From: Gloeopeniophorella convolvens
Lineage: Eukaryota > Basidiomycota > Agaricomycetes > Russulales
NCBI GenBank assembly: GCA_022496205.1
Contig: WTXD01000031.1
Coordinates: 248,001-312,000, forward strand
Direction: 5' to 3'
DNA length: 64,000 nt
Shown: piece after piece, positions 24,393 through 35,440 of the stretch
How the letters are laid out: each line of letters starts with the position of its first letter
How positions within the stretch are numbered: the stretch's first letter is position 1
Made by a program: the position numbers and the translations under genes
Notes under the pieces: generated by a model
The model's database searches: none
Seen by the model: the letters and a program-made list of their open reading frames with translations, nothing else
What the model was told of the DNA's origin: nothing

Positions 24393-25790
24393 CTATTTGG
24401 CTGCGTCGCCCTTCCGCGCTACACCTCTGTTGGTGCGCTCCTTGTACGAATTGACCGTCCTGACGCTATACCACGCCGACTCTGCACTGAACACCGAGTC
24501 CCGGGTCCGAGAGCTGAACGGGCTCGCAATCTCGCCCTCGCTGCTCGGCTCACTGTCTTGGCCCTTCACCCGTGTATGGGATTTAGTTGTTCCGGCGCCG
24601 CGTGCCTGCGCCTGCACTTGGGCTTGCGTCAATCCCTCCATCATCTCTTGCATCCATTCGGCCTTGCGATTTGCCTCCTGTAGCATACCCTCTGCCTCCT
24701 GACTGCGCTTTGCGACCTCCGCCTCGCGCCGCGCGAGCGCCTTCTCCCTTTTGCTGAGCTCGCGCTCGCGTTTCACAAGGTGCGCCTTCGCATCGTGGTC
24801 CTCACCATCGACAGGGGGACCATGTTGCGCACCTGCCCTGGGCTGTGATGTCCCCGACGACGTGTGAACAACCTGGGGTGCAGGGACATGGACAGATGCG
24901 GAAGGCGAAGGGTCGCGTCTGGCCGTCGCAGCCGAAAATTGCACCCTCTGAGGCAGCGTCGTGACAATTGGAGAAGGAACATGAGTATGGTCGGATAGGA
25001 TCGGTACTCGCGGCGGCGAGTGCGCTCGTTTGGGAGTCCTTTCAGGAGATCGCGATCGCGGCCATGGTGAGGGTGTTACATAACAATATTGAAAAGGTGG
25101 GCGTAGCTTGCTTGTGAAACGAGATCGCGACCGCCCACGAACGTGCTCTGGAGGCTGCAGCCTTCGCGGTGATGGAGACCGATGGCGCCCTTTACGAGAT
25201 GGGGACGTTGACGCCCTTCGTCGACGCACAGGCTCTTCATCCGGTGGTGATGGAGACCGCGATCTCTGCGCATGTTGGTGTGAAGAAGCATAGCGGTAGC
25301 CCGGGGAAGACGAGCGTCGTCGTGGGTTGCGGCCCGGGCGTGGGCGTGCCGGGCCGGATCGCGGGAGTGGCAGTGGCGGTAACAGAGGCGGCGAAGGGGT
25401 CCGTGGGCCGGGCCCTGGTGGACGTATTGGTGGCGAAATCGGCGGACGTGGGAGGTGAAGGTTTGAAATTTGGGGTGAGGAAGCTGGCGCCGACGCTACG
25501 GTTGAGAGCAGGTAGGGACGTGAGTCAGAGATGGGAGCTCGAGGGTTCAGGGATCGTGTTTTGGAAGACTCGAGTTCCTCCGGCTGTGAATGCAAGTGGT
25601 GGTCACCATGCTGCAGATTCTGCGCAGACGCCGAGGGTCCTATACCCACGGTATGTGGTTGTTGTAACGGCTCTGCTTGTGCTGATCTAGTTACCGGTTG
25701 AGGCGCTTTCGAACTTGAAGGTGCACGCTGCAAAGATGGGGCGAGTGCCGGACTCGAGCGACCCTGTGGCGCGTTCAAAGATTGATTCAT
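24393..25790 (-). CDS. Pro/Arg-Ser-rich coiled-coil array protein 2
   Basis: Single open frame of 465 aa from ATG 25790 (MNQSLNAPQG). The N-terminal ~250 residues are proline-rich. The middle is rich in RS/SP dipeptides (RRRRASTSPSRKGRHRSPSP), like splicing-factor RS domains. It is followed by a charged coil (ELSKREKALARREAEVAKRS) and the array-wide C-terminal motif WYSVRTVNSYKERTNRG. The RS dipeptides would fit a nuclear RNA-associated protein, but this is inference from composition only. No RNA-recognition domain is present. Confidence 0.68.
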   Translation of the reverse strand: MNQSLNAPQGRSSPALAPSLQRAPSSSKAPQPVTRSAQAEPLQQPHTVGIGPSASAQNLQHGDHHLHSQPEELESSKTRSLNPRAPISDSRPYLLSTVASAPASSPQISNLHLPRPPISPPIRPPGPGPRTPSPPLLPPLPLPRSGPARPRPGRNPRRRSSSPGYRYASSHQHAQRSRSPSPPDEEPVRRRRASTSPSRKGRHRSPSPRRLQPPEHVRGRSRSRFTSKLRPPFQYCYVTPSPWPRSRSPERTPKRAHSPPRVPILSDHTHVPSPIVTTLPQRVQFSAATARRDPSPSASVHVPAPQVVHTSSGTSQPRAGAQHGPPVDGEDHDAKAHLVKRERELSKREKALARREAEVAKRSQEAEGMLQEANRKAEWMQEMMEGLTQAQVQAQARGAGTTKSHTRVKGQDSEPSSEGEIASPFSSRTRDSVFSAESAWYSVRTVNSYKERTNRGVARKGDAAK

Positions 25791-26364
25791 TGGCTGGAGG
25801 ATCTTTCAAGTTATCTAGGGTAATGCACGGGAGTATCAATCAGCAGCAGGAGTGGTTTGGCAACATCGGAAAGCGTACCTTGGAGCCTTAACAGAGAGCC
25901 AAGGGGAGAGTCGATGACAATCTAGTCTAGGGTACCTCACGCTATAAACTGGGCTGCAAAGACGTACGACGCTGTGAGATAAGCCGCAAATAGCTCTCCT
26001 GAAAGATGGTGCTACCGGTGGCGGAGAATGAGGCCCAAGCAGGACATTCGGAAATGGTCTCCGCGATAAGCTGGCCCGAATCCGACTGCTCGTGGTCACA
26101 GGATGACTTGAGGCGATCCGGATTCTGTCGCACCGCAACGACCGAACCCTGGCGTTTGTGGGCACTCGGTGAGAATTCACACCCTCGGAGCGCTTCAGCG
26201 GGGGCTACGCTGATGCGTCGCGGGAGTCTCAGACGGGATTTGCATTACAGAGTATAGCTCAACAAGGCAGAAACCTGCTACAAACTGGACAAACAATCAA
26301 CATCCAAAGTCGAAAGAAAAAGTGGTGGGACAGCTTACGACTGATACTACTAAATGTCGCGCAA
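25791..26364. other. intergenic
   Basis: Spacer between array copies 2 and 3. No exon recognised. Confidence 0.4.
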
Positions 26365-27936
26365 TCATACTTCTACTACGGATTCTTCCATCACGATTTC
26401 CTTCTTCGGCGGACCCCTGTTAGTGCGCTCCTTGTACGACTTGACTGTCCTGACCGTGTACCACGTCGACCGTGTGGTAGCCATCGAGCCTCGAAGACCG
26501 GCGCCGGGGGTCCCGTCACCTGCACCCTGCTCGTCGTCTTCAACATCCGACTCGTCGCTGCCTTCTCCGCTCGCAAGCGCCTGCGGTACGTGCACACCTG
26601 CGTCGCGCGCCTCAGCCTGCGCCTCGGCGAGAGCCTGCATCATCTCGCGCGCCCATGCTGCCACGCGCGTGGCCTCCGCCATCAGGTCCTCAGCCTCCTG
26701 GCTGCGCTGCTCAACCGCCTCCTCGCGCTCCTCGACCTCTGCCTCACGTTCCCCGACCTCTGCCTCACGTTCCTCGACCTCTGCCTCGCGATGCGCCACC
26801 TCGAGCTCCTTCCTACTAAGCTCCAGCTCGCGCTCCTCGATGCTCTTCGTGCCTGTGCCTTCGGCATCGTCATTGGGACTGTGATGCGCCGTATGGACCG
26901 CCTGCGATGCCGTCGCCGCAGCCAACGGTAGCGGCTGCCGCTGCGGGGGAGGCGTGCTGGCATGCTCGGGCGACGAAGGCACGGGAGATCGCAGTGACGG
27001 CAGCGATGATGTGGACGAAGATTGTAGCGGTGAGACCAGCGGCGGTGGGGTGACTGGCAGCGCCGGGGTGCGATTCATCCATTCGTGTATGCGGCCAGGT
27101 GAGTGGAAGCGCCGCGATGGCGACAGCGAATCCCTACGGGTCGAGGGCGTACGCTCGTAGTCAGACTCGTGGAATGGGGATCGTCTTCGGTAAGGAGGGT
27201 GGGAGCGGTGCGTATGGCTAGATTCCCGGGATGGCGCTCGCCTTCGTGATGCAGACCGATTCCTAGCGTCTCTGTCCTGCACCGACATGGATGGCCTCCG
27301 CCGAGCTGCGCGGCGGGAAGGCTCCTCGACATACTGAGGGGAGCGTGAACGCGAGCGTCGCGACGGCGAGCGACCACGGGTGTAATGGCGCTCGAACGGG
27401 GACCGACTCCGCCGCGCAAAGCGATGCACGCGTACTTCAGAGTATGTTGGAGAGGGAGATCGCGAATACCGATGTTGCATACGCATGGCGCCTACCCTAG
27501 GGGACTCCCGGGAGCCCGAACGCTGCCGAGACCGATAAGGAGAGGTATGCATGCGCTCGATAGAGCTTGATGACCTATGGAAGATGGTACGCGGTCGGCT
27601 GGTGGAGGTTGCTGGCCTCACTGGCCGTGAATGAAGGACGGGAGATGGCAGCGCCCTCCTGGTGGAACGATACGGTGGGGGGCGGGGCATTTCAGGAAGC
27701 TTTGACTCTACAAGTTGCCAGCCGGAGTGATTGCCTTGGCTACGTTGTGGTCTCGATGGCCGCGCTGATGCTCCCACAGACGCAGGACCTTGTTTGGGGC
27801 GTAGGTCTGGTCGGCCTAGTGCGTCACTCAGTCGCTTGAGAATCGTACGTCCACGCGGGGGCGGAGGCGGAGGTGGGTGCACGCGCGAGCGTATGCGCCG
27901 GCCTGGGGGCGGCGGGGGTGGTGGTGGTGGAGCCAT
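26365..27936 (-). CDS. Pro/Arg-Ser-rich coiled-coil array protein 3
   Basis: 523 aa from ATG 27936, which starts the polyproline run MAPPPPPPPPPGRR. The order matches copy 2: polyproline N-terminus, an RS-rich domain (GRSPSRRSRSRSPQYVEE), a proline/serine linker, then a long charged coil made of repeated HREAEVEEREAEVGE units. An acidic stretch (SDESDVEDDEQG) precedes the C-terminal motif TWYTVRTVKSYKERTNRG. It is the longest and best preserved member of the array. The acidic patch and motif are shared with copy 4, showing these two are the closest pair. Confidence 0.7.
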   Translation of the reverse strand: MAPPPPPPPPPGRRIRSRVHPPPPPPPRGRTILKRLSDALGRPDLRPKQGPASVGASARPSRPQRSQGNHSGWQLVESKLPEMPRPPPYRSTRRALPSPVLHSRPVRPATSTSRPRTIFHRSSSSIERMHTSPYRSRQRSGSRESPRVGAMRMQHRYSRSPSPTYSEVRVHRFARRSRSPFERHYTRGRSPSRRSRSRSPQYVEEPSRRAARRRPSMSVQDRDARNRSASRRRAPSRESSHTHRSHPPYRRRSPFHESDYERTPSTRRDSLSPSRRFHSPGRIHEWMNRTPALPVTPPPLVSPLQSSSTSSLPSLRSPVPSSPEHASTPPPQRQPLPLAAATASQAVHTAHHSPNDDAEGTGTKSIEERELELSRKELEVAHREAEVEEREAEVGEREAEVEEREEAVEQRSQEAEDLMAEATRVAAWAREMMQALAEAQAEARDAGVHVPQALASGEGSDESDVEDDEQGAGDGTPGAGLRGSMATTRSTWYTVRTVKSYKERTNRGPPKKEIVMEESVVEV

Positions 27937-28879
27937 AACCGGGTTGACTGAAGGGAGTACAAGGCGCGACAAGCTATGCTTAGATATGGTGAGAGGGGCT
28001 ATGAAGCCGTAGAACGATCAACGTACCTCGAGCTGGCAGCCCTAGTCAGCCAGGACTGCAGGACTACTTACTTCGGGGAGGTCGCCAGACCCCGGATAGT
28101 TATTCGAGCCATCATGCATTCATGAGCAGGCCTATGGACTTCAATTCCTCGTGTAAGGCGATGCTGTGCGTACATGTGCACTGAGCGCGCAGCGAAAACA
28201 ATGCACACTGTCAACGTATGCCATGGAACCTGTCAGTGCAAACAGGTGCAAACGACTCACGAGGTCTAGGCCTTCGTGACGACGCGCATCGGCCGTGTCC
28301 GGACACGCGCGGCACGCGTCGGACTGCGCCGCCTGTCGCTGCATGATAGTCAGTGGTGTTGTGTTCCTTCCAAGTCAGCTCAATTGCACAATGTGCGACA
28401 GTGCCTTTTGCCGCGTCAAAAGGCACCCAGTGTGTATGCCTGCCGACTGAGTCTCATTCAATCGACGGACAACGAAGTCACAAGATACATAACACTCTAA
28501 TTCGTCCCAAAGCCAGGCCTAGTGTTGCGGGAACCCAAACAACGCATACAGGGCATGATGTGACGCACTGAATTATGCCTCAAGCCAACTCTCCGTCCTA
28601 CCACAAAGCATCTATCTGGTGGAGAAGGCTCACAGGACGCTCCCATAAGCTGTACGACGGAATGACCAGGTGACCAAACGCCAAAGCAGGCTGGCTTATT
28701 CAGACTGACTTGCGGCGGTCCTGTGGTACGGGAGCTTGAAGAGGCGAAGGTGAAACATTACGCCTGGCCGACATAATCAGGACTTGCAATACAGACGGCA
28801 AGACACCGACAAAAGACTGTAGTATCAATTGAACACCTGCAAGTACGTTAACAGGGAAGGCGGAGGGTCGAGATATGCC
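27937..28879. other. intergenic
   Basis: Promoter side of array copy 3 and spacer. No gene recognised before the relic that starts near 28,880. Confidence 0.4.
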
Positions 28880-29130
28880 GAAGGACGGCGTGAATATAGC
28901 TAGATCTAGGTCGCATTCACAGCGGCACCTGCTCTGAAGAGTGCGACCTTCGCGGTGGCTTTCGATAACGCCCATGATACGGGGGTCTCGACTTCTCGTA
29001 TGGTGGCAATGGAGACCACGATCGCCGCGCGCGCTGGTATGAAGAGGCATAGTGGTGGTTCGGGGATGGTGACCGTTGACGTAGGATAAGGCCCGGGGGT
29101 GGACGTCCGGCGACGACAGCGACAAAGGCG
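28880..29130 (-). pseudogene. relic of an array copy (RS-domain part)
   Basis: The DNA here is clearly similar to 25,090-25,345 inside array copy 2. On the minus strand one frame reads YASSYQRARRSWSPLPPYEK, matching YASSHQHAQRSRSPSPPDEE of copy 2, then runs into a stop after about 40 codons. The coil and C-terminal motif are absent. It looks like a decayed fragment of a duplicated copy. Confidence 0.55.
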
Positions 29131-29166
29131 GTGGCATATGAGCTACCATTAGATGGTGTTGCGCGA

Positions 29167-30219
29167 TCACGCTTCTGGAATGATATCCTTCGGCATGGTC
29201 TTCTTATTTGGCGGGCCCCTGTTAGTACGTTCCTTGTACGACTTGACCGTCCTGACGGTGTACCACATCGAGCGCATGGTGTCGGCTATCGAGCCTCGAA
29301 GTCCATCGCTGGGGGTCTCGTCATCCGCACTCTGCTCTCCGAGTTCGACATCCGGTTCGTCGCTGCCTTCCCCGTCCAAGACAAGGGGATGCAGCATGCG
29401 CGCACCTGCGTCGCGCGCCTGCGCCTGCGCCTCGGCAAGAGCTTGCAACATCCCGCACACCCAAGCTTCCCTGTGCATGGCGTCCGCCATCAGGTCCTCA
29501 GCCTCCTGTTTGCGCTGCTCGGCCGCCTCTTCGCGCTCCTTCACCTCGGCCTCGCGCTGCACAAGCTCGCGCTCTTTCCTGTTGAGTTCCAGCTCGCGCT
29601 CCCCGATGTTCCGTGGGCCCGTGCCTTTAGCATCACAGCTGACGCTGCGATACATCACACGGACCGCCCGCGGTGCCCTCGCCGCAGTAGGGGGTGGCGG
29701 CCGACGCCGCAGCGGAGGCGTCGTGTTGCGCTCCGGAAACGATGGCAGGGATGACGGTGGTGATGTAGATGGAGACAGAGATAGGGGTGGGGTGTGGTTC
29801 GCCCATTCGTGGATGCGGTCGGGCGAGCGCGAGCGCAGCGGCAGGGACAAAGGGGCATCATAGGCTGCGCGCGTTTGTTCGTACGCGGATTTTTGGGATG
29901 GGGGCCTTGTCCGGTAAAGAGAGCGAGAGTTCTCGATAGAGTGCGATGGCCGATGTAAGATGGTGCGTGGTGGGGTAGAGTGGCTGCCTTCGCTGTGTTG
30001 AAGTCCTCTTGGCCGCGCTGACACTCCTACAGAGGCTGCATCCTGTTTTGGGGGCGGGTGCGGTTGGCTGAGCAGGTCGACCAGTCGCTTGAAGTCAGAA
30101 CGGCTGCGCTCACGCAGCGCTAGCGGCGGAGGCAAAGACAGAAGCAGAGGTGGAGGCGGAGGGGGAGCAGGGCGCGGGCGCACTTGTGGGAGCGGCAGGA
30201 GTGGAGATGAAGACGCCAT
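29167..30219 (-). CDS. Pro-rich coiled-coil array protein 4
   Basis: 350 aa from ATG 30219 (MASSSPLLPLPQVRPR). The N-terminus is proline-rich, with a short basic middle (SRSPDRIHEWANHT) shared with copy 3. It has a charged coil (GERELELNRKERELVQREAE), an acidic patch and the C-terminal motif MWYTVRTVKSYKERTNRG. Compared with copy 3 most of the RS domain is missing. The frame is intact. Function unknown. Confidence 0.66.
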   Translation of the reverse strand: MASSSPLLPLPQVRPRPAPPPPPPLLLSLPPPLALRERSRSDFKRLVDLLSQPHPPPKQDAASVGVSARPRGLQHSEGSHSTPPRTILHRPSHSIENSRSLYRTRPPSQKSAYEQTRAAYDAPLSLPLRSRSPDRIHEWANHTPPLSLSPSTSPPSSLPSFPERNTTPPLRRRPPPPTAARAPRAVRVMYRSVSCDAKGTGPRNIGERELELNRKERELVQREAEVKEREEAAEQRKQEAEDLMADAMHREAWVCGMLQALAEAQAQARDAGARMLHPLVLDGEGSDEPDVELGEQSADDETPSDGLRGSIADTMRSMWYTVRTVKSYKERTNRGPPNKKTMPKDIIPEA

Positions 30220-31074
30220 GTTTATGCCGGTGGAAGTAGTACAGCGCACGCGAGGCTGATATACGTTCCACAATGCAACGTTTGAATATTGTGAGTGATG
30301 TTGCGAAGCCAGAGAGCGGTCGACGTACCTCGAGCAGGCATTTAACTGGGGCTCATTGAAGAACGTCACCAGGCCCGGGGTGACTTAGGCCATTTTAGTT
30401 GATCCATGAAGCGCGATCCCACTAGGAAGGGCGATGCTGTACATGTACAGCGTTAAGGTGTTGCAACGATGGCAATGCGAATGTTGTCGACTTCTTGATT
30501 CACGAAGGTCGCAATATTTGTCGAGCGCCAGTGAGACCGAAGTCGTCCGACTCCGACCCAACTCCGACCCGTGCGGTGGCGTCCGTGTCCGTGACAGCCG
30601 CGTGCGCCACCCACATGCCACGCCAGAGGTCGAGGACGGATACATAAGACTGCGTTCACTCGGGCTGGCATCGCATCATCGCAGCAGTGCTCTATTATGA
30701 AAACTCTGACACAGCAGAGTATGCGAGCCATCGTGCATCATGCGTCGAATCTCGAGCCCCGAGCCGCTTTTCAATCCACTCACACCGTTCAGTATGTACA
30801 GCTTGAATATGGCAATACCTGTACTCGCGCGTTAGAAAGGTCGCAGGACGCCCCAATAACCACCGCCCGACAGAATTCGCTGATTTAACACCGAAGCACG
30901 CCGATGGCCCCAGGGTGCCGGGCCTCCGGTGACAGGGACTGTCGTTCCAGTAGCCCAGCAGCTCTCACGATAGGTCACCCTGCGCCTCGCTCGGAGTAAA
31001 GCTGGGCGATGCCTGCCACCTGTGCAAGTGGTAAATATCTTAAGCTATGATCCATGACATTGGAAAAGCGCACA
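30220..31074. other. intergenic
   Basis: Spacer between array copies 4 and 5. No exon recognised. Confidence 0.4.
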
Positions 31075-32093
31075 TCATCGCAGCCGCGGGGCCATCACAT
31101 TGTCATCTTCATACACCCGCCTCAACCAGATGCGTTTGATGCGCTCCTTGTACGAATTGACTGTCCTGACGGTATAATGGGCTGAAATGTCAGAGGCCAC
31201 CGTGTCCCACGAGCGAGCGCTGAGCAAGCTCTCCGCGCTGCCCATCCCGCCGTGGTCTTCTGCCAGCCAGTCCCAATCCGGCCCATGCGTGTGAGCTCCT
31301 GGCCCCAATGCCTGTGACGGATCGCGCAGCACTTCACGGGCCCACTCGGCCATGCTCAGCGCTTCTTGCAACGTGCGCTCCGCCTCCTGGCTGCGCTCCG
31401 CGACTTCCGCTTCGCGCCGGGCGAGCTCCGCCTCGCGCTGCGCGAGCTCCTGTGCTGCTGTGCGGTGCTTGTCGTGATGCACTGCACTCCCTGGCCATGC
31501 GGCTTTCGACAACCCAAGGCTCCCAGGAGGCACCGCCAACGTGGGGAGCACTGGCGCGTCCGGCGGTGGTGAGACGATGATCATCGGGTGGGTGCGAGGG
31601 TCCTCGTCGAACAGTCCATGCAGACTCAAGGCTGCAGTTGCTGGCTGCGGGAAAATGTACAAGCGTGACGGCGCATATAGGACCCCATTATCATCGGGAG
31701 GAGATACATGCAGGACAGGCAACCCTCCGGGAGCCTCTGCAGCCACTGTGCGTGATTGGGAGTATGGGACCTCACTGCTCGGTTCCAGTTGGCGGACTGG
31801 CAGTCCCGCAGACCGGGCAGGCTCGGGTTCCAAGAAGAGCCCAGCTGATAGAGTTGGTGGAGGCGAGAGTAGATCCCCAGGAGCCACGGGACTGTAGTTG
31901 GTTCGACGCAGCTGCGCTTTACTTGGAGGAACTTGCAAAAAGGACAACGGCTGATCAGATGCTGGATTCGGAGGGCCCGGATCTGGGGCGGCAGGGAGCT
32001 GACGCTGGTCGGTGACCCGTGAATCTGACGCTGTAGGGTCCAGGAGCGTACCTTCAACGGGGGCTCGGTACTGACAAGTAAAGGCAACTCCAT
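31075..32093 (-). CDS. Pro-rich coiled-coil array protein 5
   Basis: Two exons, 32093-32052 (MELPLLVSTEPPLK) and 32004-31075, separated by a 47-nt GT-AG intron at phase 0; 323 aa. The body is proline-rich but has no RS domain. The coil is short (ELAQREAELARREAEVAERS). The C-terminus carries YTVRTVNSYKERIKRIW, a diverged form of the array motif followed by an extra basic/acidic tail. This is the only copy for which I could place an upstream exon, so the others may also have one. Confidence 0.65.
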
Positions 32094-32799
32094 TTGAGGA
32101 CTACCGATGGGGGGTGGAATGAATCTGATATATTGACGCTGGCAGCTGAGCCTGCGCGGCAGTGCGCCGCATTGCCATTGACACGCAGCGGTCACTTCAG
32201 TTCAAACTCGAGACGGGGCGGTGCAAACCGTGCAAGACGACGTCAGGCCTCAGGTGACCGGGGTCCTCTGGGCTGGGGTCCCTGGTCCTCGGTCCTCGGG
32301 CCTCACTGAACCGTGGGACCGCGCTTCTGTAGTTCTGCGTCATGCGGCCATGCAGGCCGACCGCGACGCGTTGAACTTCAATATCATCACCTTCGACTAC
32401 AAACTCCCGCTGGTATCTGCGAACGGGATTAATTTCAGATCACTCAAGCAGGCCTCCGGCTGGTTTGACCAGTTCAATCAGGGCGCCTATCCCTTGGTCT
32501 GTCCGCCCTTTCGCCATTCCTTCAGTCCATCCACGGCTCGAGGCCTGGAATGCACGCATATGTATTCACAAACAAAGCGTGCTAATCTTTGATTTGCACG
32601 CAAAGTTGAGCCACAGACACAGTGCGACAGACTAGCAAGCTGATGCAGCTGTTCAGCTGTCGCGGAGCCACAATCTTAATACGACTCCTCAGGCGCCCGA
32701 AGCACACTGGCTGGTGGGCTCTCAGATCAAAGATGGGCGGGGCTATGCAAGAGTGTACAGCTAGAACTCACAACTGCTCGAGAGGTCGGGCGAGATCAC

Positions 32800-33130
32800 T
32801 TCAAGCCCCTAAATTTGGCCAGCGGCCACCATGCGCAACTGGGGACGACCCCGGTGCGGTGCGGGCTGACGATCCCAGATTGATTGCGCGAGCCCGGACT
32901 CCAGGAAAAGCTCAGCTGATCGGTCAAGAAAACCCGTCGGGAGCCGGGGACCCCAACCATTATGCGTGATTGTCTCGATGGTGCGATGGTGCGCAACCAA
33001 ACTTCAATCACGCTAGTCAGGAACCCGAGGAATGCCATATAGGTTCTGAAGACGTACCTTCGGCGAGGGATCGGTGGTGGATTCAAGCGAATACCACTCC
33101 AGACGTGAGGGCTGTGCATAAGGCGTGAAA
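32800..33130 (-). pseudogene. relic of array copy 5 (5' part)
   Basis: Patches at 32,870-32,965 resemble 31,740-31,860, and 33,035-33,085 resembles the exon 1/donor region of copy 5: minus-strand TDPSPK followed by a GTACG donor, against TEPPLK and GTACG in copy 5. The frames between are broken and no coil is encoded. I read it as a strongly decayed sixth copy. Confidence 0.35.
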
Positions 33131-33649
33131 ATGGGACCCGCACTGATGGCAGAGTGCGAAGCGCGAAACGGCATCGAGATAGCGCAAAGCATTGAAGAAC
33201 CCCGTTCTCCACGTGGTCGGTTGCCCGTTGTTCGTGCCGGTGTCCATCGGTGGCTGGTGAATACGCACTTCCGAGACCTGGGGACCGACCAGTTTTTTGG
33301 GTGCGTTAACCTTGGGCATGCTCGCCAACGTAATTGATATCCTCTGAGTCGACGTTCAAAATCAGTGCCACGAGTCCTGAGTAGAGTGCGCAGCTGCCCG
33401 GACCGTTGTCCGAGCGCCTCGGACTCGTCGTCTATTTGGTTATTTATTTGTTTGTTACGAAGAAGCGATATGTATCAACAGGAGATAACACCAGAGAAAA
33501 CTATCTAACGTACAAGTATCTGGCCTGCCTTTATAACGCGCTGTAGCGAAGCCACTTGGACTTCGCTGTAACAGTAAATGCTACAAATTCCGCGCCCCCG
33601 ACGGGTTACGAATAAGTAGGGCCAGTGTGGCGGGTCAACTGGTCGAAAT
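33131..33649. other. intergenic
   Basis: AT-richer stretch between the array relic and the 3' end of the F-box gene. No gene seen. Confidence 0.4.
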
Positions 33650-35440
33650 CTAAGCATGTTCAACATGCACGTAATCGACCACCTCGCAGATAGCATCGAT
33701 GTCAATGTCGTCCATGGTGCATGAATCGAAGATAACCTTTCTAATAGCCAGTCCTTGCTCCTTGCGCGCGCGAAGCGCCGAAAGTAGCGACTCACCCACT
33801 CCCGCACCCCTGATGGACCATAACCTCAGCTCCTGAAGTTCGGGGAAGACCACGGGACCTCCCTCGGGTGGCGAGAGGATGAGGCACAGAGTGGATGCGG
33901 GGGCAGAAGTGCAGCAAGTGATGACCCTTGCGCTTGGGAAACGCTCCGCGAGGTCGTCCCAGAGCTCCGGGTCCTCGACGATCAGGGTGCGCGCAAACAG
34001 TGGTGGAAGTGCGCGACAAGCGGCGCGGAAGATGGTGGCCTTGTGTGTACCCCGGGCCATATCCCTGAAGCTTATATTGACGTCCACGTCATGCCTGAAT
34101 GGACGGAGGTGGTAGGCCACAGGCTGCCATGGAGTTCTGTGCGCAATCAACTGCACCCCCAGCAACCAATACGGGAGACGGAGAAGCGCGAGGGTACCAT
34201 CGCCACCGGTCCCCTCGAAATAGCGGAGTGTTCGGCGCACCAGAGGTAAGATCTGATCCATCCTTAAATCGCAGGTTTGTATACGAACTTGGCATGTGAC
34301 GGGGTAACTGACGTGTTCGAGAAAGTACGGCAAAGACTCAACGATCTGATCGCCGAGGCCGTCAGCCCACACAAAATCTTGCAAGTGTGAAAGTTCAGCA
34401 ACACCAGCCATAGCCTGTACAGGCCCGCTCCTGGTGGTAAAGGCCCCGATCAAAACCAGAGTCCGAAGTGCAGGCGTGCTCTTCAGAAACTCAACGGCGT
34501 CCTCGACGAAGGCGGGCGATACATCCTGATAGGGAGTATGAGTGTCGGTAGTGACAGAGAGGTAGGTCAGATTGTATGTGGGAACGAAAAGAGGTCCCCA
34601 TTGAGCGAACATACTGGTGAGCGAGACGTGGCGGAGGGCCGATGAGTGGCGGACAAGGGTATCGAGGGAGATAACACTATCCGCCGGCTCGTAGTAGGAG
34701 GGGTCTTCCACGTTGGTCGCAAACAGTTCGACGTGCTTCAATGATGGCGCACCGATCTCGAACTGGGTGAGGAAACGTCGGAAGGATGACCCTGAATCGG
34801 CTCGCAGCACCAGCGCCTTAACGCGCGACAAACCGCTTGGGGGCAGCGTTGCAACGCTATAGTACGGGGGTGGAAGGTGGCCAAGTATTCGGAGTCCAGG
34901 CATTGTCCCAGAACGAGCGAGGCACCTCTGCACCCAGCTTGGACCGAATCCCACGAGTATATTCCTCCATAAGGAGGGGGCTCCCAGAGCGACGCTTCTC
35001 CAACGCTGGCAAACTTGAGAGCAGGCTATCCACTCTGGTAGAGCCCAATCCGGGCCATATGATGAGCTACCGTAGTAAGAAGATGCCGGCGGGTCCGCGA
35101 TTTCGGGGGAAAAGTCGCTTTGACCCGGTCCAACTGTTGGGTCTGCTGTGATGGAGAGGTCGATCCACGCCTCGAAGACGAAACAAAGGAGCTCGTCGGG
35201 CAGTCGATAGACCGGGCAGACCGCAGCATTGCGGCGCGCCTTGGCGTGTTGCACCGCGGTGTTGATGGCGTCGAACTCAGACTCAGATAGTCGGTGACGG
35301 GTTTCGTATCCGGAGTTTGGGAGGTCGCTACCATATAACTGAGATTCTACACGATCCGGCGTATCGAAGCGGACCTGAGAGCACTGTGACCAGGAGGATT
35401 GGGAACTGACGCTGCTATCAATGCCATTCAGTGGCTGCAT
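33650..35440 (-). CDS. F-box protein
   Basis: Intron-free frame of 596 aa from ATG 35440 (MQPLNGIDSS). A coiled region (DAINTAVQHAKARRNAAV) precedes the F-box, PVYRLPDELLCFVFEAWI, which continues after a ~40-residue insertion with WIACSQVCQRWRSVALGAPS and LWRNI. The rest is an LRR-like fold (LSRVKALVLRAD, LKHVELFATNV, LRHVSLTSMF, LRTLVLIGAF). The F-box would bind Skp1 in an SCF ligase; the substrate is unknown. Such genes are strongly expanded in Agaricomycetes. Confidence 0.85.
   Translation of the reverse strand: MQPLNGIDSSVSSQSSWSQCSQVRFDTPDRVESQLYGSDLPNSGYETRHRLSESEFDAINTAVQHAKARRNAAVCPVYRLPDELLCFVFEAWIDLSITADPTVGPGQSDFSPEIADPPASSYYGSSSYGPDWALPEWIACSQVCQRWRSVALGAPSLWRNILVGFGPSWVQRCLARSGTMPGLRILGHLPPPYYSVATLPPSGLSRVKALVLRADSGSSFRRFLTQFEIGAPSLKHVELFATNVEDPSYYEPADSVISLDTLVRHSSALRHVSLTSMFAQWGPLFVPTYNLTYLSVTTDTHTPYQDVSPAFVEDAVEFLKSTPALRTLVLIGAFTTRSGPVQAMAGVAELSHLQDFVWADGLGDQIVESLPYFLEHVSYPVTCQVRIQTCDLRMDQILPLVRRTLRYFEGTGGDGTLALLRLPYWLLGVQLIAHRTPWQPVAYHLRPFRHDVDVNISFRDMARGTHKATIFRAACRALPPLFARTLIVEDPELWDDLAERFPSARVITCCTSAPASTLCLILSPPEGGPVVFPELQELRLWSIRGAGVGESLLSALRARKEQGLAIRKVIFDSCTMDDIDIDAICEVVDYVHVEHA

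Noticed and set aside
31626..32195. A 189-codon minus-strand frame overlapping array copy 5
   Set aside because: The other frame contains the coil and the conserved C-terminal motif and splices to an ATG; this one is a shadow.
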